This document shows positions 54,169 to 62,693 of a stretch of DNA of 64,000 nucleotides, in pieces (within the stretch, counting starts at the first letter, position 1; each line of letters begins with the position of its first letter). This stretch comes from JBGOTP01 sp963717075. GTDB lineage: Bacteria > Acidobacteriota > Vicinamibacteria > Vicinamibacterales > CAVVIG01. Under the pieces are notes generated by a model. It saw only the letters and a program-made list of their open reading frames with translations. It searched no databases and was not told the DNA's origin. The stretch lies in assembly GCA_963717075.1 (NCBI GenBank), contig CAVQVI010000034.1, positions 310,001 to 374,000 of the forward strand, in the 5' to 3' direction. The position numbers were made by a program, and so were the translations under genes.

Positions 54169-54756
54169 CTAAAACCCGCTCACGTACGGTAGGCGCGCGC
54201 CGACGGCCTTCACCTCGTCGAACCTGTCGAGCAGCATCGCCGTCGGATTCCACTGGCCGCTCAAGAACGAGTCGCGCGCGGCCGGCGGAAGGCTCGCGGC
54301 GAACGTCAGGGTGCCGGCCGTGATGATGCCGGTATCCACGCGCGCGTCGACCATCGTCTCAGGAGCACGTTCGATGAGCGTCTGCAGCGCGTCGAGGCGT
54401 TCGCGATCCGCGACGAAGCACGGAATGCCTAGCATGACGGCGTTGCCCTGGAAAATCTCCGAATACGATTCCCCAATGATCGCGCGAATGCCGAAGCGGG
54501 CGAGCCCCTGCGGCGCATGCTCGCGCGACGAGCCGCAGCCGAAGTTGCGATTGACCACCAGGATCGTTGCGCCGGCGTAACGTGCGTCGTTGAAGGGATG
54601 CGCCGGGTTGGCGGCGCGGTCGTCTTCGAACAGATGTGTTTCGAGGTGTTCGAACGTCACCGCACGCAGAAAACGCGCCGGCATGATGCGGTCGGTGTCG
54701 AGGTCGTCGCCGCGGAGCGGCAGCGCTCGGCCGGTGATCGAGTTGATCTTGGACAT
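54169..54756 (-). CDS. leuD: 3-isopropylmalate dehydratase small subunit
   Basis: A 195-residue swivel subunit that pairs with LeuC to isomerise isopropylmalate. RALPLRGDDLDTDRIMPARF, then VNRNFGCGSSREHAPQGLAR (the GCGSSREHA signature) and QWNPTAMLLDRFDEV. The length is normal. It is separated from leuC by 161 bp with three REPs, where most operons have a few bases. The frame is intact, in contrast to leuA. Confidence 0.96.
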   Translation of the reverse strand: MSKINSITGRALPLRGDDLDTDRIMPARFLRAVTFEHLETHLFEDDRAANPAHPFNDARYAGATILVVNRNFGCGSSREHAPQGLARFGIRAIIGESYSEIFQGNAVMLGIPCFVADRERLDALQTLIERAPETMVDARVDTGIITAGTLTFAASLPPAARDSFLSGQWNPTAMLLDRFDEVKAVGARLPYVSGF

Positions 54757-54768
54757 ACTATTGGCGCA

Positions 54769-54917
54769 TGCCCGACCTGACGGCCGGGCCTACGAATGCA
54801 GATTCCCCCTGCGTCGGGCGCACGCCTCGTAGGCCCGACCTTCAGGTCAGGCGTACGAATGCAGATTCCCCCTGCGTCGGGCGTACGCCTCGTAGGCCCG
54901 ACCTTCAGGTCGGGCGT
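54769..54917. repeat. REP cluster 7 inside the leuCD operon
   Basis: Three units: near 54770 (with a changed loop, CTGACGG), at about 54829-54852 and at about 54892-54915, with GTAG on the last two. Between them the string GAATGCAGATTCCCCCTGCG repeats at 54795 and 54857, so the spacer was copied too (period about 63 bp). The last unit ends at the leuC stop codon. Confidence 0.88.
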
Positions 54918-56312
54918 TCACGCCGGGACTTCCTCCAGAAGCGTCCTCACGTCGACCACCTCGCCGGCGAGCGCTGCGGCGGCAACCATGGCGGGACTCA
55001 TGAGCAGCGTCCGCCCGGTGGGGCTCCCTTGTCGGCCCTTGAAATTTCGGTTCGAGGAAGACGCGCACACCTGCCGGCCCTCGAGCCGGTCCGGATTCAT
55101 CGCCAGGCACATCGAGCACCCGGCGCCACGCCATTCAAAGCCGGCTTTCGTGAAGATCTCGTGCAGGCCCTTGGCCTCCGCCGCGGTTCGCACGGACTGC
55201 GATCCGGGTACGACGAGCGCCTTGACGTGCGGCGCCACGCGACGTCCCTTGACGAGCCTGGCTGCTTCCTCGAGGTCCGACAAGCGTCCGTTGGTGCAGG
55301 ACCCGATGAACGCCACATCGATTGGTGTGCCTTCGACGCGCTGTCCGCGCTCGAAACCCATGAAGGCGAGCGCTTCTTCGTCGGCATTTGGAGCAATGCG
55401 CTCGTGGATGCCGACCGACTGCCCGGGATTGATGCCCCACGTGACGGTCGGCTCCATTGCCGTCGCATCGAGCGACACGCGGTCGTCATAGCGGGCGTCG
55501 GGGGTCGACGCAACCTGGCGCCACCAGGCGACCGCGCGGTCGAAGGCTGCGCCGGATGGAGCGAACTTCCGCCCGCGAAGGAAGGCGAACGTGGTTTCGT
55601 CCGGATTGACGTACCCGGCTCGGGCGCCGCCTTCGATCGACATGTTGCAGACAGTCATGCGCTCTTCGATCGTCATGCGATCGATGGTCCCGCCGCCGTA
55701 CTCGTACGCGAAACCGTTTCCACCGTTGACGCCGAGCGTCCGGATGATCGTGAGGATGACGTCCTTCGCGTACACGCCGGGTGCGAGCGCACCTTCGACA
55801 TCAATTCGGCGCACCTTCAGCGGATCGAGGGCCAGACACTGCGAGGCGAGCACGTCACGGACTTGAGAAGTCCCGATGCCGAAGGCGATGGCGCCAAGCG
55901 CGCCGTGAGTGGATGTGTGGCTGTCGCCGCAGGCGATTGTCATCCCGGGCTGCGTCAGGCCGAGCTCGGGTCCGATCACATGAACAATGCCCTGGTTGTC
56001 GGCGCCAGCAGTGCCGGGCGCGTACAACTGTATGCCGTACTGGCGACAGTTGCGCTCGAGTGCGGCCGTCATCTCCTCGGCGGTGACGTCGAGAAACGGC
56101 CGTTTCAGTCCGCTCGTCGGGACGATGTGATCGACGGTGGCGAACGTGCGATGCGGATAGGGAACGGTCCAGCCGTGCTGTCGCAGCATGTCGAACGCCT
56201 GCGGGCTCGTGACCTCGTGAATCAGATGCAGGCCGACAAAGAGCTGCGTTTGTCCGCTCGGCAGAACACGGACCGTGTGCGCGTTCCAGACGTTGTGAAA
56301 AAGCGTAGGCAT
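54918..56312 (-). CDS. leuC: 3-isopropylmalate dehydratase large subunit
   Basis: A 464-residue aconitase-type [4Fe-4S] enzyme. Cluster ligands are in FIGSCTNGRLSD (Cys near 345) and GAGCSMCLAMNPD (two Cys near 405). IACGDSHTSTHGALGAIAFG is the substrate-site region. The N-terminus LFHNVWNAHTVRVLP is normal. It precedes leuD on the same strand and is divergent from the subtilase gene. It has no frame break, unlike its pathway partner leuA. Confidence 0.96.
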   Translation of the reverse strand: MPTLFHNVWNAHTVRVLPSGQTQLFVGLHLIHEVTSPQAFDMLRQHGWTVPYPHRTFATVDHIVPTSGLKRPFLDVTAEEMTAALERNCRQYGIQLYAPGTAGADNQGIVHVIGPELGLTQPGMTIACGDSHTSTHGALGAIAFGIGTSQVRDVLASQCLALDPLKVRRIDVEGALAPGVYAKDVILTIIRTLGVNGGNGFAYEYGGGTIDRMTIEERMTVCNMSIEGGARAGYVNPDETTFAFLRGRKFAPSGAAFDRAVAWWRQVASTPDARYDDRVSLDATAMEPTVTWGINPGQSVGIHERIAPNADEEALAFMGFERGQRVEGTPIDVAFIGSCTNGRLSDLEEAARLVKGRRVAPHVKALVVPGSQSVRTAAEAKGLHEIFTKAGFEWRGAGCSMCLAMNPDRLEGRQVCASSSNRNFKGRQGSPTGRTLLMSPAMVAAAALAGEVVDVRTLLEEVPA

Positions 56313-56370
56313 GAGTAACGCTAATAGAATAGCGTTAAATGCCAGCCCTGCATACTCCGAAGGAACTTGT

Positions 56371-57988
56371 ATGAGTCGATTGTGTTTCGCGCCAAGACTG
56401 AAGCCCGGGCCTGCGATTGCGCTTTTCGTTGTCGGGCTCCTGATGCTGGGCGCGCAGGGCTCAGGTCAGACTGCAGCGAGCAGCCGTGTCGTCCAGCGAA
56501 GCTCGCTCCCAGCCATCGACCGCGGCGTTGTGGTGGGCGATGGGCGGACGCCGGGCGGCGTGCAGGCACGCGCGCTCCGCACGCTTGCCAGTGACGCACG
56601 GACCATGGACCGCGTCGGCGCTGGACGCGGTCGTTATCTGCCGGGCCGCGTCATCGTGCGCTTCCGCGGGACGCCGACGGCCGCGGCCAAGGCGAGAGCC
56701 GTCCGCGAAGCCTCCCGCTCCGGATCGCTGTCCGCGCGTCCGAGCAACGTCGACTTCGATGAGGTCCGCATCGATGCTGGCGAAGATGCGGAAGCCGTTG
56801 CCCGGACGCTCGGGCGTCGCGCGGACATTGAGTACGCGCAGGTCGCGTATCGCGTGGAGCCGCGACTGGTGCCTAACGATCCGCTCTACGCGCAGCTGCA
56901 ATGGAATTTTCCGCAAGTCGATCTCGAGCGCGGGTGGGACATTCAGCGCGGCGCCGACTCGTCGCTCATCGTGGCCGTGCTCGACACCGGCATGGCGTAC
57001 CAAGACGCGATTGTCCAGTTCCGCGCGCTCCTCCTTCACCCTCGACGGCGTGGTCTATCCGGCGCTGGGACTGGTCGATATTCCGTTTGCTCGGGCGACT
57101 GATCTCGCGGTTGCCGGGGCAGCCGGAGACCGCCGGTTCGTGCGGCCTCGCGATTTCATCTGGGGCGACACCGAGCCGATCGATCTCGATGGACATGGCA
57201 CGCACGTCAGCGGAACAATCGGTGAGTTAACGAACAACAGCGCTGGCGTCGCCGGCATCGCGTTCAACGCCAGTTTGATGCCCGTGAAGGTGCTCTCGAC
57301 GACGTGGGACGATATCTTTGGTTCACCGAATGTCGGGACCGATGAAACCGTCGCGCAGGGGATTCGGTATGCGGCCGACAATGGCGCGAAGATTCTGAAC
57401 CTGAGCATCGGCCGATCCGGCGATGCCGGATCAGCCCCGGCCGTCGAAGCTGCCATTCGATACGCCGTTGGCAAGGGATGCTTTGTCGCGATCGCTGGGG
57501 GAAATGGCTTTGAGGAGGGCAACCAACTCGAGGTGTATGGGGAGATCGCGTCGCGCGTCGAGGGCGCCGTCTCGGTGGCCGCGACCGATCGCAACCGCCG
57601 CCGGGCGTTCTACTCGACCACTGGGTCATGGGTCGAGCTGGCGGCCCCAGGCGGGTCGTCGGTCGGTTTCGGCGCATCCGGTGTGGTTTTTCAGCAGACC
57701 TACGATTTCTCGCTGACCGATACGTTCCTTCTGCCTCCTGCCGCGTTCAAAGCGCCCCGGTTCGACGCGCTGGCGATCGTCGGGCTCGAGGGTACCTCGA
57801 TGGCAACGCCTCATGTGGCGGGTTTGGCCGCACTCCTGATGCAGCAGGGCTACACCAAGCCGGCCGCCATCGAAGCGGCGCTGGAGAAGTTCGCCACCGA
57901 TCTCGGAAGCCCCGGCCGCGACAATGAATTTGGTTTCGGCGAGATCAGCGCGCGGGCGACGCTTCGCGGACTGGGGCTGGCGAAATGA
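56371..57988 (+). CDS. S8 subtilisin-like serine protease, one frame break
   Basis: A secreted protease of about 538 residues. ATG 56371 follows AAGGA. The signal peptide (IALFVVGLLMLGAQGSG) and an I9-like prodomain with PGRVIVRFRGTPTAAAKARA come first. The catalytic domain has Asp in IVAVLDTGMAYQ, then after one extra base near 57030 His in DLDGHGTHVSGTIGEL, Asn in FVAIAGGNGFEEG and Ser in LEGTSMATPHVAGLAAL. All residues of the triad are present. The TGA overlaps the outer-membrane barrel gene, so the two are coupled. Confidence 0.9.
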
Positions 57989-58680
57989 AGGCCCCTGCGA
58001 CACAACAGATGCTCACGCGCGCCAACCTTCTTGCAGCCCTGTTCATCGTGCTTGGAACGGCACCCTCGCTCGCGGCTCAGACGACAGGGGCCGTGACGAT
58101 TCCTCCGCTGGCGCCCGATGTCGCCGTCCGGCCGTTTGTGCTCCTCAGCGCGCAGCGATTTGCCGCGAGTGAGACCTTCAATGCGGTGTTTGGCGGCGCG
58201 GTGCAGCCCATCTGGGGCGGAGGCGCGCAAATCGCCTTGTCCAATGGGCTGTACGGCGAAGTCGCGATCTCCCGGTGCAGGAAGACCGGGGAACGCGCCT
58301 TCAGCTTCGGCGGAGAGACGTTCCCGCTCGGCATTCCACTCACGGTGACCATCACGCCGATTGAAGTCACGGGTGGCTATCGCTTCGGAGCCGAGTGGTC
58401 AGGTCGATTCATCCCCTACGTTGGTGCGGGCCTCGCGTCCTATAAGTACCAGGAGACGAGTGACTTCGCGCAAGCCGGCGAAGATGTGAACCAGCGCGGC
58501 ACCGGCTATCTGGTGGTGGGAGGTGCTGAGTTCCGCGTGCATCGCTGGGTTGTCGCCTCTGCCGACGTCCAGTTCACACATGTGGGCGGGGTGCTGGGCG
58601 AGGGAGGCATTTCGCAGCAGGTCGGCGAAGACGATCTGGGCGGCATCGCGGCCAGGTTCCGCATCATGATCGGGCGATGA
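57985..58680 (+). CDS. Outer-membrane beta-barrel protein
   Basis: A 231-residue protein with a signal peptide (ALFIVLGTAPSLAAQ). The mature part alternates hydrophobic and polar residues, with GGGAQIALSNGLYGEVAISR, then VEVTGGYRFGAEWSGRFIPY-type strands and a C-terminal strand GGIAARFRIMIGR. These are the features of an eight-strand or ten-strand barrel. It overlaps the protease gene by 4 bp and the next gene by 4 bp, so all are in one operon. The cargo is unknown. Confidence 0.8.
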   Translation: MKAPATQQMLTRANLLAALFIVLGTAPSLAAQTTGAVTIPPLAPDVAVRPFVLLSAQRFAASETFNAVFGGAVQPIWGGGAQIALSNGLYGEVAISRCRKTGERAFSFGGETFPLGIPLTVTITPIEVTGGYRFGAEWSGRFIPYVGAGLASYKYQETSDFAQAGEDVNQRGTGYLVVGGAEFRVHRWVVASADVQFTHVGGVLGEGGISQQVGEDDLGGIAARFRIMIGR

Positions 58681-58952
58681 GCGTGCGTGCCGACCTCGAG
58701 CTCTTCCGGCGGCGGATGGGCGAGTTCATGCGCGGGGCTGCCTTGGGCAGCTACGAACTGGCGCTTCGGCAGCAGACGGCAGAGCTCAACGATCTGTTTC
58801 TCTTGCTCTGTTTCATGGAAGCGACCGCATTGCCCAATCCGGCGACGCTCTATCTCCTCGAGGTCTATCCCTACCTGCTGGAGCAGTTCCACCAGTGGCA
58901 TCGCCGCATGGGGATCGATCACTCGCCCCTTGGCAGCCTGCCGTGTTGCTGA
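58677..58952 (+). CDS. Small helical protein ending in Cys-Cys
   Basis: A 91-residue soluble protein of amphipathic helices (LELFRRRMGEFMRGAALGSY, LLEVYPYLLEQFHQWHRRM). It ends in GSLPCC and stop, and has only one other Cys. It overlaps the barrel gene by 4 bp and the ArsA-like gene by 10 bp. Small proteins with terminal Cys-Cys next to ArsA-type ATPases have been described under the name cory-CC-star; I recall this only loosely. The terminal pair could bind metal or a hydrophobic cargo. Confidence 0.75.
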   Translation: MSVRADLELFRRRMGEFMRGAALGSYELALRQQTAELNDLFLLLCFMEATALPNPATLYLLEVYPYLLEQFHQWHRRMGIDHSPLGSLPCC

Positions 58953-59890
58953 GCGGTCTGGCCGATCGACAGGTCGTCTTCTTCGGCGGCAAGGGCGGTG
59001 TGGGTAAGACAACCTGCTCGGCGGCGTACGCACTGCACGCGAGTCGCAGCGGTCGTCGTACGCTGCTCGTGTCCACGGACCCGGCGCATTCCACGTCCGA
59101 CATTTTCGAACGCAAGATCGGATCGTCGGAGCGCGAGCTCCTGCCAGGCTTGTGGGCCATGGAGATCGACGGGGATGCCGAGGCCAAGCGTTACATTGCC
59201 ACGGTGAAGCGGGACATTCAGAAGATGTTCAGTGCGGGGGTGGTGCAGCAGGCTCACAAGCAGATCGAGATGGTTGCCGCGTCGCCAGGTCTCATCGAGG
59301 TTGCGCTGCTCGATCGCCTCATCGATCTCATCATCGATCGCGAGAATGCGTTCGACGCGATCGTCTTTGACACTGCGCCGACCGGTCACACGATGCAGCT
59401 CTTGCGCATGCCAGACGCGATGACCGCCTGGATTCAGGCGCTCGTGAAACACCGGCGGGCGCTGCTCGAAATCGACCGTGGATCCGACGAGACGCCTGAA
59501 GCGGTGGCGGCCGCGGACCCGGTTCTCGCGGCGCTCGAACGCCGTCAGGGGCGCTTGACGCAGCTTCGAACCACGATCGTCGATCGCGCGCGGACATCAT
59601 TCGTGCTCGTGACCATTCCCGAACGGCTGGCGATCGAGGAAACCGCGCGCGCCGCTGAGCTTCTGAGCGACACCGGCGTGCATCTCGGCGGTGTCGTGGT
59701 GAATCGGGTGCTGCCGGATGCGCTCGAGGGAGAGTTCTACCAGTCCCGGAAGGCGCAGGAGCGGATCTATCTGCAGGAAATCAATCGGCGTTTCGCAGGT
59801 CTGCCGCGCGTCGTCATCAGGCAGCTGCCTCGGGACGTGTACGGCATCGAGTCATTGAGACAGGTCAGCGAGCAGCTCCTGCCGGGGTAG
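58943..59890 (+). CDS. ArsA/Get3-like ATPase, single-domain
   Basis: A 315-residue P-loop ATPase. The deviant Walker A GGKGGVGKTT (residues 15-24, with signature Lys17 and Lys22) is followed by LVSTDPAHSTSDIFE, the switch I region, and VFDTAPTGHTMQLLRMP, the switch II region. It is one domain, as in Get3 and many bacterial ArsA-like proteins, and lacks the Cys triad of the arsenic pump. No arsB or arsR is nearby. GTG 58943 overlaps the Cys-Cys gene. A tail-anchored or outer-membrane protein-handling role is as likely as metal transport. Confidence 0.9.
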   Translation: MLLSGLADRQVVFFGGKGGVGKTTCSAAYALHASRSGRRTLLVSTDPAHSTSDIFERKIGSSERELLPGLWAMEIDGDAEAKRYIATVKRDIQKMFSAGVVQQAHKQIEMVAASPGLIEVALLDRLIDLIIDRENAFDAIVFDTAPTGHTMQLLRMPDAMTAWIQALVKHRRALLEIDRGSDETPEAVAAADPVLAALERRQGRLTQLRTTIVDRARTSFVLVTIPERLAIEETARAAELLSDTGVHLGGVVVNRVLPDALEGEFYQSRKAQERIYLQEINRRFAGLPRVVIRQLPRDVYGIESLRQVSEQLLPG

Positions 59891-59950
59891 ACAGGGGCTG
59901 ACCCTGATCTCACCCCCCGTCCGACGCGTTTGGGCGTATCATCGATCTCG

Positions 59951-60250
59951 ATGTCCGGTACGGCACGGTCCGCGCACTGGAAACGCCTTGTGCTCCTTGG
60001 CGTGCTCTTCCATTGCGCGTTTCTGGTGGCCGCGCCGTTCGAGCACCACGACATCCTCTGCCACCTCAAGACACCGCTCCACTGCACGGTGTGCGCATCG
60101 AGCCCCTTGAGCTCGGCTCCAGCCCCCGCTGATATTGCGTACGGTGCGCACCTCGTCGATGCGGGTGCGCCGGTCGTGTTGCTTTTCATTGGAAAGGGCA
60201 CCGTTCTCGCTGTTCGTTCTCCTGGACGCTCTCCACCCGCATTCGCCTGA
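59951..60250 (+). CDS. Small His/Cys-rich secreted protein
   Basis: A 99-residue protein with a hydrophobic start (RLVLLGVLFHCAFLVAA) and a metal-binding-looking patch, PFEHHDILCHLKTPLHCTVC, with four His and three Cys. The tail is polar and Pro-rich. It stands before the outer-membrane protein and the Znu-like genes, on the same strand, so it may belong to metal handling. ATG 59951 is chosen as the signal peptide starts there. 60251-60367 upstream of the next gene holds no other gene. Confidence 0.7.
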   Translation: MSGTARSAHWKRLVLLGVLFHCAFLVAAPFEHHDILCHLKTPLHCTVCASSPLSSAPAPADIAYGAHLVDAGAPVVLLFIGKGTVLAVRSPGRSPPAFA

Positions 60251-60367
60251 CGTTCCCGACAACTGATCGTTCATTCAGCGGGGGTCCGCCCTTGGACGCT
60301 GTCACGTCTTCACTCTTCTTCAGGGTGGGCGTGAACCGTCGCATCAGCGGACGTCTGGAGGCGAGTT

Positions 60368-61684
60368 ATGAGAGCGCCACGTTTCTTGTGTATTCCGCTC
60401 GCGCTCTGTGGTGTGGCCGTCCTGGCGGTTTCAGCCAGGGCCCAGGAGACACCTGGCACGGGCGACGCAGCCGCGCAGGCGCTGCGCCAGGAGATGGCGC
60501 AACTGCGCGCAGATTTCGAAGCGCGCATGGCCGCGCTCGAGGCCCGGCTCAACGCGGTCGGTGGTGGAGCGGGCGCGCCGGTCGCGCCGTCCACGGCGCC
60601 CGCAACTCCGTTGGCAGTGCAGGTGCCGCCGGGCGCCGAGGGCGCCGGTGGGCCGAGCGGGACCCTCCCGACATACGGCGCAGGGGCCGCCGCGTCGAAG
60701 GTCTTCAACCCCGACATCGCGGTCATCGGTGACTTTCTCGGTGCGACGGGTCGGAACGCTGTCAATCCGAGTCCGGCGCTGCAGATGCACGAGTCCGAAG
60801 CATCGTTTCAAGCCGTCGTTGATCCGTACGCCCGCGCGGATTTTTTCCTGTCGTTCGGCGAGTCAGGGGTCGATCTCGAGGAAGGCTTCGTCACGTTCCC
60901 GACCGTTCCAGGTGGATTCCTCGTGAAGGTGGGGAAGATGCGCGCGTCGTTCGGCAAGGTCAACACGTCGCACAACCACATCCTGCCCTGGACCGATCGA
61001 CCGCTTGTCACCAATAACCTCGTGGCTGGCGAAGAAGGGATCAGCGATGCGGGAATCTCGGTCGCCAGGCTGATTCCCAACCCGTGGGTCTTTCTCGAAG
61101 CGACCGGGCAGGTGTTCCGCGGCGACTCGAGCGATGTGTTTCACTCGAGTCAGCGCAGCGACCTCAGCATCGTCGGTCGGCTCCGTGGATATCAGGACAT
61201 CAGCGAATCCACCAACGTCGACATCGGCCTCTCGTACGCACGCGGCCACAACGCGTCCGGTCTCCTCGTCGGCGACATAGATCCGGCGCGGTTCATGACC
61301 GATCTGTTCAACATGGATGCGACGGTCCGGTGGAAGCCGCTGAAGCGGTCGATCTATCACTCGTTCATTGTGCGGACGGAAGGCGTTCTGAGTCGTCGCG
61401 ACCAGCCAGATGGGCGTCAGCGTGCAACGGGCTTCTTTGTGTCTGGCGACTATCAGCTCGCTCGGCGCTGGTTCACGGGTGCTCGGTACGACGCGTCGGA
61501 ACGCGCCGATAACCCGTCGGCGCGCGACACGGGGGGGTCGCTCCTCTTGACGTACTGGCCGAGCGAGTTCAGCCAGATCCGGGGGCAGTTCCGGCGCACC
61601 AACTTCGCGGAAGGCATGACCGCGAATGAGTTCCTGTTCCAGTTCCAGTTCTCCATTGGTGCGCACGGCGCGCATCCGTTCTGA
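60368..61684 (+). CDS. Outer-membrane protein with N-terminal coiled coil, metal-uptake cluster
   Basis: A 438-residue protein. After a signal peptide (CGVAVLAVSARAQ) comes a short coiled coil (LRQEMAQLRADFEARMAALE), typical of OprP-like or SLH-less porin leaders, then a linker rich in Pro/Ala/Gly, then a beta-barrel with VDPYARADFFLSFGESGVDL, GKMRASFGKVNTSHNHILPW and FRRTNFAEGMTANEFLFQFQ. A terminal aromatic (HPF) fits an outer-membrane strand. It lies 71 bp upstream of the ZnuA-like gene and probably passes the metal through the outer membrane. Confidence 0.8.
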   Translation: MRAPRFLCIPLALCGVAVLAVSARAQETPGTGDAAAQALRQEMAQLRADFEARMAALEARLNAVGGGAGAPVAPSTAPATPLAVQVPPGAEGAGGPSGTLPTYGAGAAASKVFNPDIAVIGDFLGATGRNAVNPSPALQMHESEASFQAVVDPYARADFFLSFGESGVDLEEGFVTFPTVPGGFLVKVGKMRASFGKVNTSHNHILPWTDRPLVTNNLVAGEEGISDAGISVARLIPNPWVFLEATGQVFRGDSSDVFHSSQRSDLSIVGRLRGYQDISESTNVDIGLSYARGHNASGLLVGDIDPARFMTDLFNMDATVRWKPLKRSIYHSFIVRTEGVLSRRDQPDGRQRATGFFVSGDYQLARRWFTGARYDASERADNPSARDTGGSLLLTYWPSEFSQIRGQFRRTNFAEGMTANEFLFQFQFSIGAHGAHPF

Positions 61685-61755
61685 CGCGAAAGGTGTGTCT
61701 CTCACGATTCGTGACCTTTGTGGCGTCGTGATGGGCAGCTGTTGAAAGGTTCATT

Positions 61756-62685
61756 ATGAAACTGAAGTCCATTGCAGGTGTCTTCGTTCTCGTGCTTGTC
61801 GCGAGCGCGCCAGCTCGCGCGCAGGGGAAGCTGAACGTCGTTGCCACGACGCAGGATCTCGCAGCGATCGCACAGGAAGTGGGCGGCGATCGGATTGTGA
61901 TCGACTCGATTGCGAGGGGGTACCAGGACCCTCATTTCGTGGAGGCGAAGCCGAGCTTCATCCTGAAACTGCAGCGTGCCGATCTGCTCATCGTCGTGGG
62001 ACGCGAGCTGGAGATCGGTTGGCTGCCGCCCCTCGTGCAGCAGAGCCGCAACGCGAAGATCCAGCCGGGCGCTGAAGGGTACCTGGACGCGTCGCAACAT
62101 GCCCGAATCCTCGATGTGCCCCAGGGTCAGGTGACGCGGGCCATGGGCGACGTCCATCCCCTGGGAAACCCCCATTTCTGGCTGGATCCGGAAAACGGGC
62201 TGATCGTGGCGAAGGATGTGGCCGCGAAGCTGTCGCAGTTCCGTCCGCAAGACAAGGCGTATTTCGATCAACGGCTCGTCGACTTCACTGGCCGATTGGG
62301 CGAGGCGGAGAAGCGATGGCTGGCGATGATGGCGCCGTACAAGGGCGTCAAGGTCGTCACCTACCATCGATCGTTTCCGAACTTCGCGGACCGGTTCGGA
62401 CTCGACGTGATTGGCTACGTGGAGCCGCGTCCAGGCATTCCGCCCACGCCGCAGCACACACTCGATCTCATCAATGAGATGAAGGGCCAGAACGTCAAGA
62501 TCGTGATGGTCGAGCCGTACTTCGATCTGAAAACTCCCAACGCGATCGGACGCAGCACCGGCGCGCAGGTCCTTGTCATGCCGCCGTCGGTCGGCGGGGT
62601 CAAGGACACCAGCGACTACCTCAAACTGTTCGACTACAACATCAATCTGCTGGTGAACGCCATCAAGCAGAGCGGCGGGAAGTAG
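61756..62685 (+). CDS. Zinc/manganese ABC transporter substrate-binding protein, ZnuA-like
   Basis: A 309-residue periplasmic cluster A-I binding protein with a signal peptide. Metal ligands are visible: His in YQDPHFVEAKPS, His in LGNPHFWLDP, His in VVTYHRSFPNFA and an acidic residue in MVEPYFDLKTPN. There is no His-rich loop, unlike many ZnuA, so Mn cannot be excluded. It is 8 bp upstream of the permease gene, and both are likely expressed with the outer-membrane gene at 60368. Confidence 0.9.
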   Translation: MKLKSIAGVFVLVLVASAPARAQGKLNVVATTQDLAAIAQEVGGDRIVIDSIARGYQDPHFVEAKPSFILKLQRADLLIVVGRELEIGWLPPLVQQSRNAKIQPGAEGYLDASQHARILDVPQGQVTRAMGDVHPLGNPHFWLDPENGLIVAKDVAAKLSQFRPQDKAYFDQRLVDFTGRLGEAEKRWLAMMAPYKGVKVVTYHRSFPNFADRFGLDVIGYVEPRPGIPPTPQHTLDLINEMKGQNVKIVMVEPYFDLKTPNAIGRSTGAQVLVMPPSVGGVKDTSDYLKLFDYNINLLVNAIKQSGGK

Positions 62686-62693
62686 AGGCCCAC

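Noticed and set aside
58943..59890. Arsenite pump ATPase
   Set aside because: One ATPase domain only, no Cys triad and no arsB/arsR nearby; an ArsA/Get3-like call without a substrate is safer.
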